Of a DNA stretch of 64,000 nt, positions 16,529 to 24,601 are shown piece by piece. The notes beneath the pieces were generated by a model. It did no database searches and was not told the origin of the DNA. It saw only the letters and a list, made by a program, of their open reading frames with translations. The stretch comes from Trinickia caryophylli (GTDB lineage: Bacteria; Pseudomonadota; Gammaproteobacteria; Burkholderiales; Burkholderiaceae): the NCBI RefSeq assembly GCF_034424545.1, contig NZ_CP139971.1:186001-250000 (forward strand), written 5' to 3'. The position numbers were made by a program, and so were the translations under genes. Within the stretch, counting starts at the first letter, position 1; each line of letters begins with the position of its first letter.

Positions 16529-17804
16529 AGTGCGCGGCGGCCAGCGCGATGCCGGCCGCCGCGCAAAGCGCCACGACCAGCAGCGGCGGCGCTTTCCAGC
16601 GCACCAGCAGGAAAAAACCGATGGCCGCAATGGCGAAATCGACGGGGCGCAGGACGGCACTGGTCCATACCGGCGAATAGAGCGCGGCCCCCAGTACGCC
16701 CACCACAGCCGCGTTGACGCCAGCAAAGACGGCGGCCATGGCGGGACGTGCACGCAACGACTGCCAATGCGGCAGCGCCGCGACCACGAGCAGCAGCCCC
16801 GGCAGAAAAATGACGATGGTCGCGAGTGCCGCGGCGGCCCACTGCAAGGGAGCAGGCACCATCACCCATCCGAGAAACGCCGCGAAGCTGAAAAGCGGCC
16901 CCGGCACTGCTTGCGCGGCGCCATAGCCGGAAAGGAAGACATCCGGGCCGACCGCGCCTGCGATGGCGGGCTGATGTTGCAGCAGCGGCAGCACGACATG
17001 CCCGCCGCCGAAGACGAGCGCTCCCGAGCGGAAGAAGGCATCGAAGACGCGCGACATCGCGGCGGCTTCGGGCGCGGCCGCGCGCAATGCGCCTGCAACG
17101 AGGGGCATGCCGGCGAGCAATAGACAAAATGTCGCGAATGCGAGCAGGCTGGCGCGGCGCGAGATGACCGACGCCATATGCGAATGCGGGGCCGCGGCGC
17201 AGGCCGTGCGGGCGGCGGCATCGGCGCCACGGGCAAGTTCGACCCGGCCGAGCGCGAGGCCTGCCACGGCGCCGAGAACGATGGCGGCAAGCTGGGCGAA
17301 GCCGCTGCTCACGGTGCTGACGAGCGCGGCTGCGGCAAGGGCGATGGCGGTACGCCGCGCGTCGGGACACAGGCGCCGCCCCATGTCCCATACGGCTTGC
17401 GCGACGATTGCCACCGCCGTGAGCTTGAGCCCGTGCGCGAGACCTTGACCGAACCCGCCGCGCATATCGGGGGCGGCGATCGCGAAGGCGATGAGCAGCA
17501 GCACGGAAGGCAGCGTGAAGCCGCACCATGCGGCGATTCCGCCGGCCCAGCCCGCGCGCGCGAGGCCGATCGAAAAGCCGACCTGGCTGCTGGCGGGGCC
17601 CGGAAGAAACTGGCAAAGACCGACGAGATCGGAGTAGGCGGCATCGTCGAGCCAGCGCCGGCGCTCGACGAATTCGCGGCGAAAGTACCCAAGGTGAGCG
17701 ACGGGGCCGCCGAACGACGTCAGGCCAAGCTTCAGGAAAGCCGCGAATACCTCGAAGGCGTGGCGCGAGCGGTGCCCGGCGGCGAGCGCGGCGGGCCTAA
17801 TGAT
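16527..17804 (-). CDS. chrA: Chromate transporter ChrA, apparently with a non-canonical start codon
   Basis: About 425 residues with two homologous membrane halves. Half 1 begins FLKLGLTSFGGPVAHLGYFR and contains CQFLPGPASSQVG; half 2 has FRSGALVFGGGHVVLPLLQ and AVPGPLFSFAAFLG. Family members are CHR transporters that export chromate or related anions. The conserved N-terminus lies in frame up to a TGA at 17814-17816, yet no ATG, GTG or TTG occurs before residue 100. The only candidates are ATC (17804) or ATT (17801), which overlap the stop of the upstream gene and have AGAGG at proper distance. The first standard start, GTG 17504, would lose a quarter of the protein. Confidence 0.8.
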   Translation of the reverse strand: MIRPAALAAGHRSRHAFEVFAAFLKLGLTSFGGPVAHLGYFRREFVERRRWLDDAAYSDLVGLCQFLPGPASSQVGFSIGLARAGWAGGIAAWCGFTLPSVLLLIAFAIAAPDMRGGFGQGLAHGLKLTAVAIVAQAVWDMGRRLCPDARRTAIALAAAALVSTVSSGFAQLAAIVLGAVAGLALGRVELARGADAAARTACAAAPHSHMASVISRRASLLAFATFCLLLAGMPLVAGALRAAAPEAAAMSRVFDAFFRSGALVFGGGHVVLPLLQHQPAIAGAVGPDVFLSGYGAAQAVPGPLFSFAAFLGWVMVPAPLQWAAAALATIVIFLPGLLLVVAALPHWQSLRARPAMAAVFAGVNAAVVGVLGAALYSPVWTSAVLRPVDFAIAAIGFFLLVRWKAPPLLVVALCAAAGIALAAAH

Positions 17805-18120
17805 TGAGCCTCTTCATGACCTCGGATTCCAGCGCCGCCTGCCATTCCTCGGATGCTTCGATCGGGTTGATTTCGTCATCGACCGAATAATGCGCGCGCT
17901 CGGCGGCGCGGCGCGTAATGTCGTAATCGGGGCCGAGGTCGTCGGCCGCGTCGTCTTCGCCGGGCGGCTCGAGCATGTCGCGCAGCATGGCTGCAAGCTC
18001 GGGCGTATCCCAGGGCTTGCCTTGCTGCTTGCACACCTTGATGTAATGCCTGATTTCCGCGTCCTGCTCGGGCGTAAGGGGGAGCCCGCGGAATGTCCGG
18101 TTCGGATCGAGGTCGGTCAT
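17797..18120 (-). CDS. Small conserved-looking hypothetical protein
   Basis: 107 residues from ATG 18120, with GGAG upstream; a longer frame to 18174 is less likely. Acidic and soluble (MLRDMLEPPGEDDAADDLGP), with no motif I recognise. The N-terminal part (FRGLPLTPEQDAEIRHYIK) looks like a compact helical segment. It overlaps the presumed chrA start, so the two are probably translated together. Confidence 0.65.
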   Translation of the reverse strand: MTDLDPNRTFRGLPLTPEQDAEIRHYIKVCKQQGKPWDTPELAAMLRDMLEPPGEDDAADDLGPDYDITRRAAERAHYSVDDEINPIEASEEWQAALESEVMKRLNH

Positions 18121-18240
18121 GATGGCTCTCCGGCGCGATGACAGCCCGAGTGTAGCGCCGTTGCGGGCCGGCACGCTATCGGAGAATTGCCATACGCGTG
18201 CGAATGGCGGAAACGTCCGCCGCCGGGCGGCAGATGCGGG

Positions 18241-18708
18241 TCAGTGGTGAGCGTGGGTCTCTACCTGCGCCGGGGGGACGGCTACTGCGGTGAAGAACGC
18301 GCGCAGCCGCTTATCCCAGGTTTCGTCGAGCAACGGAACATCGGCTGCCGCGCGCTGTTGCAGCTCGCGATCCACGTGAATTGCGCGCAGCGATCGCGGA
18401 TGGACAGGACTCCTGAAGAATCGCCCCTGGGCGTCGAGAAAAAGGCAGGACTTGCCGCGATAGCGCGCCCCGCGAATGGAGGTGGCGTCGAACACGTGGC
18501 GGGCCGATTCTTTCGGATACACGAAGATCACGTTCACGCCCGAGGCGGCGAGCGAATCGCAGGCGTCGGAAAAGCGATAGATCATCTGGAAGCCGCGCTC
18601 GCCCGCGCGCCCCATACCCACCACGATCAATCCGCGCTCGCCCATGACCTCGCCGATCGCACGCAGCGAGTGTTCCTGAGAGGTCAGCCAGACGTTCACA
18701 TCGATCAC
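18241..18708 (-). CDS. Hypothetical protein, possible thioredoxin-like or DUF4174-like fold
   Basis: 155 residues from GTG 18708, chosen for AAGGAG 6 bases upstream. It has alternating beta/alpha segments (GLIVVGMGRAG, VNVIFVYPKESARHV, KSCLFLDAQGRFFR). The GRFFRSP segment and overall order recall small thioredoxin-fold domains, but no CxxC is present. I cannot assign a function. It lies 120 bases downstream of the universal stress protein on the same strand. Confidence 0.6.
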   Translation of the reverse strand: MIDVNVWLTSQEHSLRAIGEVMGERGLIVVGMGRAGERGFQMIYRFSDACDSLAASGVNVIFVYPKESARHVFDATSIRGARYRGKSCLFLDAQGRFFRSPVHPRSLRAIHVDRELQQRAAADVPLLDETWDKRLRAFFTAVAVPPAQVETHAHH

Positions 18709-18827
18709 GGTGGTCTCCTTGCGAGCCTGATATCCGATTACCCCATCGGCAAAGCTGCAAGGATGATAGCGCAATTGCCCGCGCCCGCGCGAGGAGAGGC
18801 GCGGCGCGGCGCGGCGCCGGCCACCCG

Positions 18828-19778
18828 TCATGCGAGGGCCGCGGGTACGAGCAGGAGCGGTGTTTGCGCGATCCGGGCAACGCGGCCGGCCACGCTGCCG
18901 ACGAACCAGCGCGCAATGCCGCGCCTGCCATGCGTGCCCATCACGACGAGGTCCGCCTGCCAATGCAACGCATCGCGGACGATGGCGTGCGCAACATCGT
19001 CGGCCGTGCGTCCGGTCTCGATCATCGCCGTGCTCGATTGGGCCGTGACGCTCGAGAGGATGCGCGCCGCTGTGGCAAGGGCGGCTTTGCCTTCGTCTCT
19101 GAATGCGTCTTCCAGTAGATGAACGGGTACGAAGTCGGTCAACCGCACGGCGCGGTCGATGACGTACACGGCGCGCAATTGCGCATCCGGCGCCGCGAGC
19201 GTCGATCCATATTGAAGCGCCTTGGCCGACGTCTCGCTTCCGTCGACAGGAAAAACAATCCGTTTCGGCGCGTGCTCGATCGGTGCGGTATAGCCCTCGG
19301 GCACGATCAGGAGCGGGCGCCGCGCGAGTGCGGCCAGTGGCTCGGACACCGTGCCTTCGACCCAGCGCAGCAGCCCGTGATGTTGGCGCGCGCCGACCAC
19401 CAGGAGGTCCGCTGCCCGTCTGTTGGCTTCGCTCGCGAGTGCCCGGGCGATATCGCCGCCCTCCCTGGCCAGATCGATGACGGCGGTTTCCAGTATGACG
19501 TCCTGGCCGGCAAACACTTCGTGCGCTTGTGCCACCGCATTGTGCGCATCCTGGAGCAGTTCCTTGCGCGCCGCTTCGAGTTCCGCGTCCACGAGCGGCG
19601 TGGTGGGCACGAGCGTGCGCGGGTTGTCGGCAACGCTCACGGCCGCGATTCGCGCACCGGCTGGCGCGATCTTCGACACGTAGGCAAGCGCCCGCCCGGA
19701 GGCCGGCGATCCGTCGACTGCAATGAGGATGCTGCGCGCGGGCGCTACTGTTGGGATGCGCGAATCTTGAACGCTCAT
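18828..19778 (-). CDS. Tandem universal stress protein (two Usp domains)
   Basis: 316 residues from ATG 19778 (GGAG upstream; ATG 19790 is possible). Domain 1 runs from RSILIAVDGSPASGRAL to RRPLLIVPEG. Domain 2 runs from KRIVFPVDGSETSAKAL to QTPLLLVP. The ATP-binding pattern G-2x-G-9x-G-S/T is present in domain 2 (GTHGRRGIARWFVGSVA) and in similar form in domain 1 (GARQHHGLLRWVEGTVS). Likely an ATP-binding cytoplasmic stress protein. Neighbours are a hypothetical gene and an oxidoreductase, all on the minus strand. Confidence 0.9.
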   Translation of the reverse strand: MSVQDSRIPTVAPARSILIAVDGSPASGRALAYVSKIAPAGARIAAVSVADNPRTLVPTTPLVDAELEAARKELLQDAHNAVAQAHEVFAGQDVILETAVIDLAREGGDIARALASEANRRAADLLVVGARQHHGLLRWVEGTVSEPLAALARRPLLIVPEGYTAPIEHAPKRIVFPVDGSETSAKALQYGSTLAAPDAQLRAVYVIDRAVRLTDFVPVHLLEDAFRDEGKAALATAARILSSVTAQSSTAMIETGRTADDVAHAIVRDALHWQADLVVMGTHGRRGIARWFVGSVAGRVARIAQTPLLLVPAALA

Positions 19779-19911
19779 TGTCTGCTCCATGTCGAGGACC
19801 TTGTCGGGTAATCGTAAGATGCCATCGTCGCCGGCGCACCCGTTGATTTGCGTCAAGACAAGGGGGCTTGCGGCGCAGAGAAGGGCACTTCGCGCCATAC
19901 CCGCCGTTTCT

Positions 19912-20919
19912 TCAGGGCTCGCCGTGCCCCCCGGACACGCCGTAGATCTGCCCCGTGATATAGCTCCCCTGCGCCGATGCGAGCAGAACGTATACCGAAG
20001 CAAGCTCCGCGGGCTGCCCGGGGCGGTGCATCGGCACTTGTTCGCCGAAGTGCTGCACGTTCTGTGTCGTTTGTCCGCCCGTTACCTGCAACGGGGTCCA
20101 GAACGGCCCCGGCGCCACGCCGTTGACGCGTATGCCTCGGCTCACCAATTGCTTGGCGAGACTTTTGGTGAAATTGGCGATCGCCGCCTTGGTCATCGAG
20201 TAGTCGAGCAGGTTGACGGATGGGTCGTAGGCGTTGACCGAGGTGGTGTTGACGATGGCCGAGCCTGGTGGCATGTGGGGGATGGCCGCCTGCGTGATCC
20301 AGAAGAGCGCGTAGAGGTTCGTGCGCAGCGTCCAGTCGAACTGCTCGGTCGTGATGTCGAGAATCGAGTCGTGCGTCTGCTGGCGCGCGGCATTGTTGAC
20401 GAGAATGTCGAGACCGCCCAGGCCGCGCACGGCATCGCCCACGAGCTGCCGGCACGTTGCCTCCTGGCGGATATCGCCGGGCAACACGACCGCTTTGCGG
20501 CCGGCCGACTGGATCAGTTGAACCACCTCGCGCGCGTCGGGCTCTTCCGCCGGCAGATACGAAAGCGCGACGTCGGCGCCCTCGCGCGCATACGCGATGG
20601 CGGCCGCCCGGCCGATGCCGGAATCGGCGCCCGTGATCAGCGCACGGCGTCCAGCGAGCTTGCCCGAGCCTCGATAGCTTTTTTCGCCGTGATCTGGCCG
20701 CGGCGTCATCTTGCCGGCCAGGCCGGGCCATGGTTGCTGCTGAGCGGGAAACGGCGCGTGCGGATAGAGGGTGCGCGGATCGGGCGGCACCCCGGGGCTT
20801 GCGCTCGGCGATGAAGCGGCTGGATCGGCCACCGCGCGCGCCGCCACCGCGGTCATGAGGCCGGCGGTCGCACCTTGCATGAGCTTGCGCCGCGATGTCG
20901 AAATTTCGTCGGAAGCCAC
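19912..20919 (-). CDS. SDR-family oxidoreductase with Tat signal (YghA-like)
   Basis: 335 residues from GTG 20919, chosen because AAGGAG lies 7 bases upstream and places SRRKLMQGATAGLMTAVAA near the N-terminus as a twin-arginine signal. The Rossmann motif is ITGADSGIGRAAA, the NNAAR element follows, and the catalytic Ser-Tyr-Lys is in the TSVN and YSMTKAA segments. It resembles the NAD(P)-dependent YghA/YhdG group of short-chain dehydrogenases. A Tat-exported SDR is unusual but known for YghA relatives. Substrate unknown. It is divergent from another SDR gene. Confidence 0.88.
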   Translation of the reverse strand: MASDEISTSRRKLMQGATAGLMTAVAARAVADPAASSPSASPGVPPDPRTLYPHAPFPAQQQPWPGLAGKMTPRPDHGEKSYRGSGKLAGRRALITGADSGIGRAAAIAYAREGADVALSYLPAEEPDAREVVQLIQSAGRKAVVLPGDIRQEATCRQLVGDAVRGLGGLDILVNNAARQQTHDSILDITTEQFDWTLRTNLYALFWITQAAIPHMPPGSAIVNTTSVNAYDPSVNLLDYSMTKAAIANFTKSLAKQLVSRGIRVNGVAPGPFWTPLQVTGGQTTQNVQHFGEQVPMHRPGQPAELASVYVLLASAQGSYITGQIYGVSGGHGEP

Positions 20920-21060
20920 GATCGAACTCCTTTTCGAATCCACGAAGGTCGTGTGAACGGCTATTCGTCAAGCAACGGCGGTGCCCCGCGCGTTTCCGGG
21001 TACAGCGATTGCCGCCGCATTCGATAAGACGCGGCCGGTGTCGCAATGGGGGAAGGGACG

Positions 21061-21846
21061 ATGGATCTGCAACAACGCGTGGCGCTCGTGACCGGGGCGG
21101 GCTCGGGCATCGGCAAGGCCTGTTCGCTCAAGCTCGCCGCCGACGGTGCGCGTGTCATCGCACACGCGCACAAGGACGAGGAAACCGAGGCGACGGTTGC
21201 CGAGATCTTGCGCGAAGGCGGCGATGCCTTCGGCGTGACGGCCGACGTGCGCGACGAGAACGCGTGGCGGGACGCGATCGAATGCGGTGTGGCGCAATAC
21301 GGCACGCTCGACATCGTGGTCGCGAACGCGGGCATCAACGGCGTGTGGGCACCCATCGACGAATTGCAGCCCGCCGAATGGGACAACACGGTGAACACGA
21401 ATTTGCGCGGCACCTATCTGACGCTGCATTACACGGTGCCGCATCTGAAGCGCGCGGGTAGCGGCTCGATCGTCATCGTCTCGTCGATCAACGGCACGCG
21501 CATGTTCAGCCACGGCGGCGCGTCGGCCTATTCGACGACGAAAGCGGGCCTGCTTGCATTGGGCCAGATGCTCGCGCTCGAGTTGGCGAAGCATCGAATA
21601 CGGGTCAACGTCGTCTGCCCCGGCAAGATCGATACGGATATCGGCGAGAATACGCGCGCCCGCAACAGCCAGGAAGCCTCGGAGGCAGCGGACTATCCGG
21701 AGGGCAAGATTCCGTTGACGGACGGCCGTGCGGGCAAGGGCGCCGACGTGGCAGAACTCGTCGCTTTCCTGAGTTCCGAGCGGGCGAAATTCATTACAGG
21801 CACGCCGGTGTGGATCGACGGCGGGCAGTCGCTGCTCGTCGGTTGA
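21061..21846 (+). CDS. SDR-family oxidoreductase
   Basis: 261 residues from ATG 21061 (GGGAAGGGACG upstream; ATG 21046 also in frame). TGAGSGIGKACS is the cofactor motif, VANAGING the structural motif, and SSING with YSTTKAG supplies Ser, Tyr and Lys. The C-terminal DGGQSLLVG is typical. Cytosolic, with no signal peptide. Possibly glucose/ribitol dehydrogenase-like; substrate not determinable. The 141-base gap to the divergent SDR should hold both promoters. Confidence 0.9.
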   Translation: MDLQQRVALVTGAGSGIGKACSLKLAADGARVIAHAHKDEETEATVAEILREGGDAFGVTADVRDENAWRDAIECGVAQYGTLDIVVANAGINGVWAPIDELQPAEWDNTVNTNLRGTYLTLHYTVPHLKRAGSGSIVIVSSINGTRMFSHGGASAYSTTKAGLLALGQMLALELAKHRIRVNVVCPGKIDTDIGENTRARNSQEASEAADYPEGKIPLTDGRAGKGADVAELVAFLSSERAKFITGTPVWIDGGQSLLVG

Positions 21847-22052
21847 CTGTCATGCCGGCGCCGACGCCGGCGCCGGCGGCAACCCGTCTTGCCCGCGTCG
21901 GCTAACGCGATGGAGGGCCAACTGCGCCGCGGCGCGATCGGCGCTCGCCGCCTTGATATGAGCGGGCGGCGGCCAGGGCGTGCGCGGCAAGAAAATCTGC
22001 AGCGGTTACAGGCACGCCTTACACCGCGGCGGCCTGCCTTGCCGTGTGCGCG

Positions 22053-22760
22053 TTACGAGGCGCTCAGCGAATCGCCTACCACGTGGACGCGCTCGCCGAC
22101 CTGCAGCGCGGGCTGCGCGTTGTAGCTGAAGTTTCGGTAGCTGCCGTCCTGCATACGCACCTGCACCTGATACGTGGTGGTTTTGCGCACGGCATGCTCG
22201 ATGCCATTACCGGCCAACCCGCCGCCGACGGCGCCGGCGATCGTCGTCAAGATCCGGCCGCGTCCGCCGCCGAACTGGTTTCCGATCAGGCCCCCCGCGA
22301 CGGCGCCGCCCACCGCGCCGATGCCCGTCGATTGCACCGGAGTTTCCACCGGGTTGATCGCAACGATTTCGCCGGCGCTCGGATCGATCGCGGCCTGCTG
22401 CGGCGCGCGCGCGGGCGCCGTCGTACCGTAGCTGCCGTTTTCGGCGTAAGAGGGCGCGGGCGCGCGGTGGTGCGGCACGCGCGGTGTGCTCGGCTGAGCT
22501 TGTTGCGAGGCCCGCTGCGGCGTGACTGCGTTCGTTGCGACGGTCGGGGCGCTGGCTGCGACCATCGGCGCCGATGCGGCGAGCTCCGGCGGCGGGGCGG
22601 TTACGGCCCGCGAGGTGGGCAGCAAGCCAGTCATCGCCGCGATGCCGGTGGCGCTGACGAGCACGACGGCTACAGCGGCTGCGGCGATGAGCGGATGAAT
22701 GCGGTGACGCGGAGAAAGCTGATTGGCCAGGTTCGTGTTCGTGTGGGTATTCATGTCCAT
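22053..22760 (-). CDS. Glycine-zipper 2TM-domain envelope protein
   Basis: 235 residues. An N-terminal membrane anchor (IHPLIAAAAVAVVLVSATGIAA) is followed by a Pro/Ala/Ser-rich linker to about 140. Next is a glycine zipper (GAVGGAVAGGLIGNQFGGG and AGAVGGGLAGNGIEHAV). The C-terminal YQVQVRMQDGSYRNFSY / GERVHVVGD module completes it. This is the SlyB/Rcp-like 2TM family of envelope proteins, here anchored by a transmembrane helix rather than a lipobox. GGAG precedes the ATG. Role in envelope integrity is inferred from the family. Confidence 0.85.
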   Translation of the reverse strand: MDMNTHTNTNLANQLSPRHRIHPLIAAAAVAVVLVSATGIAAMTGLLPTSRAVTAPPPELAASAPMVAASAPTVATNAVTPQRASQQAQPSTPRVPHHRAPAPSYAENGSYGTTAPARAPQQAAIDPSAGEIVAINPVETPVQSTGIGAVGGAVAGGLIGNQFGGGRGRILTTIAGAVGGGLAGNGIEHAVRKTTTYQVQVRMQDGSYRNFSYNAQPALQVGERVHVVGDSLSAS

Positions 22761-23190
22761 GACAGGCTCCGGTGAGGGCTTGTCTGCAAAAACGCCGCGT
22801 ACACGCGATCGGTGGACCGTCCACTCGTGACATTTGTAAGCGTTTGTTCAACAACGGCCGAGGCGCGCAAGGGGCACCGGGACGTGGCGGCGCCTATTTG
22901 TCCACAGATTCTGTGAATGTCCCTGTGGATATCGGCGGGAGAGCATGCGTAACACCTTGATGCAAATGGGATCGGTGTGCGTCGGTGCGAAATATGCAGA
23001 CGGAGCCCATGGCTTTCCGCTGGAAGCCGCGTCGACGGTTTGGGCCGGATACCGCCCGGCCGCGCTCCGATGCCGCGCACGCGCAAGGGTTGATGCGCGT
23101 CAACAGTGTGCGGACGCGCCGTTACTACGATGAGTTCGGGTAGGACTGCTCCATTTGGGCGACGTCGCCCGAGCGCTTCGGGGACCGGTT
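22761..23190. other. Intergenic region with paired DnaA-box-like sequences
   Basis: No credible gene in 430 bases between divergent genes. At about 22890-22930 TTGTCCACA and CTGTGGATA face each other 18 bases apart; each is one mismatch from a DnaA box on opposite strands. Nothing else suggests a replication origin. Confidence 0.35.
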
Positions 23191-23844
23191 ATGCAAAGCA
23201 GGGAAGTGGAAATAGGGGGCGATTATGTCGCGCTGGCCGGTATGTTGACGGTGCCCGAGCGCGCGGTCGGCGTCGTCGCGTTTGCGCATGGCAGCGGCAG
23301 CAGCCGGCTGAGCCCGCGCAATCGCGATGTGGCTGGCGTTTTGCAGCAAGCGGGGCTTGCGACCTTGCTGTTCGATTTACTGACAGCCGAGGAATACAGA
23401 CACGATGTTTTTTCGGCCGAGTATCGCTTCAACATTCCGCTGCTTTCGCGCCGGTTGAGCGTGGCCATCGACTGGCTGCGGCAGGACTCCGCCACGGCCG
23501 CGTTGCCGTTGGGGCTCTTCGGTGCGAGCACGGGTGCGGCTGCCGCGCTTTGCGCGGCGGCAACGAAAGGCGAAACGGTACGAGCCGTCGTATCGCGCGG
23601 GGGGCGCCCCGATCTCGCCCGAGAGGCGCTCGCGCAAGTGAATGCGCCGACGTTGCTCATCGTCGGCGAATTCGATCCGGACGTCATTCGCCTCAATGAG
23701 CAAGCCGCGGCGCAGTTGCACTGTGAGCACAAGATCGAAATCGTGCCTGGAGCGACGCATTTGTTCGAAGAGCCGGGTACGCTGGAGACCGTCTCGGTAC
23801 TCGCCGCGAACTGGTTCGTCTCGCACCTGGGGGGCGGCGGCTAG
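23191..23844 (+). CDS. Alpha/beta hydrolase (dienelactone hydrolase-like)
   Basis: 217 residues from ATG 23191; an in-frame TTG at 23155 is less likely. VVAFAHGSGSSRLSPRN is the oxyanion-hole region. GLFGASTGAAAAL carries the nucleophile, with Ser in GxSxG as GASTG. IVGEFDPDV supplies the acid and GATHLFEEPG the catalytic His. Such proteins are often fused or linked to phosphoribosyltransferases; none is seen here. Substrate unknown, probably a cytosolic esterase. Confidence 0.88.
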   Translation: MQSREVEIGGDYVALAGMLTVPERAVGVVAFAHGSGSSRLSPRNRDVAGVLQQAGLATLLFDLLTAEEYRHDVFSAEYRFNIPLLSRRLSVAIDWLRQDSATAALPLGLFGASTGAAAALCAAATKGETVRAVVSRGGRPDLAREALAQVNAPTLLIVGEFDPDVIRLNEQAAAQLHCEHKIEIVPGATHLFEEPGTLETVSVLAANWFVSHLGGGG

Positions 23845-23887
23845 CTCGAGCCGGCGATCGAGTTGATCGGGATCTGCTCGCACTGCA

Positions 23888-23917
23888 TTCCGACGCGCCT
23901 CGCGAGGCGCGTCGGAA
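23888..23917. terminator. 30-bp perfect palindrome between convergent genes
   Basis: TTCCGACGCGCCTC, a GC centre and the exact complement form a fully palindromic 30-base sequence. It lies 43 bases after the hydrolase stop and 9 bases before the end of the convergent small gene. It would make a very stable hairpin in either transcript and probably serves as a shared terminator, though neither side has a T-tract. Confidence 0.55.
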
Positions 23918-23926
23918 ACGAATGCC

Positions 23927-24208
23927 TCAGCCGCGGATGCCGCGGCTGAATAGCATCAGCGTCTCGGCTGCGGCGGCCGCGTCGGCAGGCGCCTGGCCGG
24001 ATGTTCCGGCCGCAGCGCTCGCTTCGGCCTCACGTGCCGGCGTGGTTTCGCCTACCGGAGCGGTCTCGCGCACCGGCAAGCCGGAAAGCGCCGCGGGGGC
24101 GGCGGATCGAACTGGCGGGGCCGAGGCCATGACCTCGCTCATGGGCCTGGTACGCAGTACCGCTGTGTCGGTGGTATCTCTTGGGGTTAGCGTTTGACCG
24201 ATTCGCAT
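23927..24208 (-). CDS. Small Ala/Pro-rich hypothetical protein
   Basis: 93 residues, low complexity (Ala, Pro, Glu, Thr), ending AAAAAETLMLFSRGIRG. No membrane segment or recognised motif. The upstream AT-rich DNA and the adjacent effector-like gene raise the possibility of a small secreted or secretion-related protein; this is speculation. Coding status is moderate because composition alone could keep this frame open. Confidence 0.45.
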   Translation of the reverse strand: MRIGQTLTPRDTTDTAVLRTRPMSEVMASAPPVRSAAPAALSGLPVRETAPVGETTPAREAEASAAAGTSGQAPADAAAAAETLMLFSRGIRG

Positions 24209-24601
24209 GATTTATACTCTGTCAATAAAACGATAAGGGAAGTTTGGTGCGATGAATTATTGCGCTGGATTCTTGTTTTTGATTAGGAAAAGGCGAAGAA
24301 ATTTTCCCTTCAGCGAAATTCGATGTATTCGGATTGCATCGGCGCCTGCCGGTCGGGGGCCGCTTCTGCCTCGCTGCCCCCGACCGGCAGGCGCCGTCCG
24401 TTGGAAGCACGGGCTGGATATCTTCTTTGTACTCGTTTAGGAGGCGATGTCGTTATATCAATCCATGATTTTTATATCGCATATTTTGATTTGCGATATG
24501 TTGGCTTCATTTTCGTTTGGGGCGATTGTTTTAGTTGTGTTTTTGGATAGTGTATGTCGGTCGTGCAAATGCGCATTGTTGAATTTGTCGGTGCGTAATG
24601 T
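24209..24601. other. AT-rich divergent intergenic region
   Basis: About 390 bases between the small minus-strand gene and the large effector-like gene. It is visibly richer in A and T than its surroundings, apart from one GC-rich 55-base inverted repeat at 24341-24395. I searched for a HrpB-type box (TTCG-N16-TTCG) and found none. No other gene is seen. Confidence 0.45.
24341..24395. repeat. 20-bp perfect inverted repeat, 15-base loop
   Basis: GGCGCCTGCCGGTCGGGGGC at 24341-24360 and its exact complement at 24376-24395 flank a 15-base loop. The GC-rich stem stands alone in AT-rich DNA, 206 bases before the large effector-like gene. It lacks a T-tract and is not between convergent genes, so an ordinary terminator is unlikely. 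A transposable-element remnant, a protein-binding palindrome or a leader RNA structure are possible. Confidence 0.8.

Noticed and set aside
18241..19839. 532-codon minus-strand frame spanning the universal stress protein and the small gene after it
   Set aside because: Only its last 155 codons look like a real protein with a ribosome site; the rest is out of frame with the well-supported Usp domains.
22890..22930. Replication origin suggested by two opposed DnaA-box-like sequences
   Set aside because: Only two imperfect boxes, no AT-rich unwinding region, no dnaA, parA or rep gene nearby.
24209..24601. HrpB-type regulatory box before the effector-like gene
   Set aside because: No pair of TTCG elements with 16-base spacing could be found.
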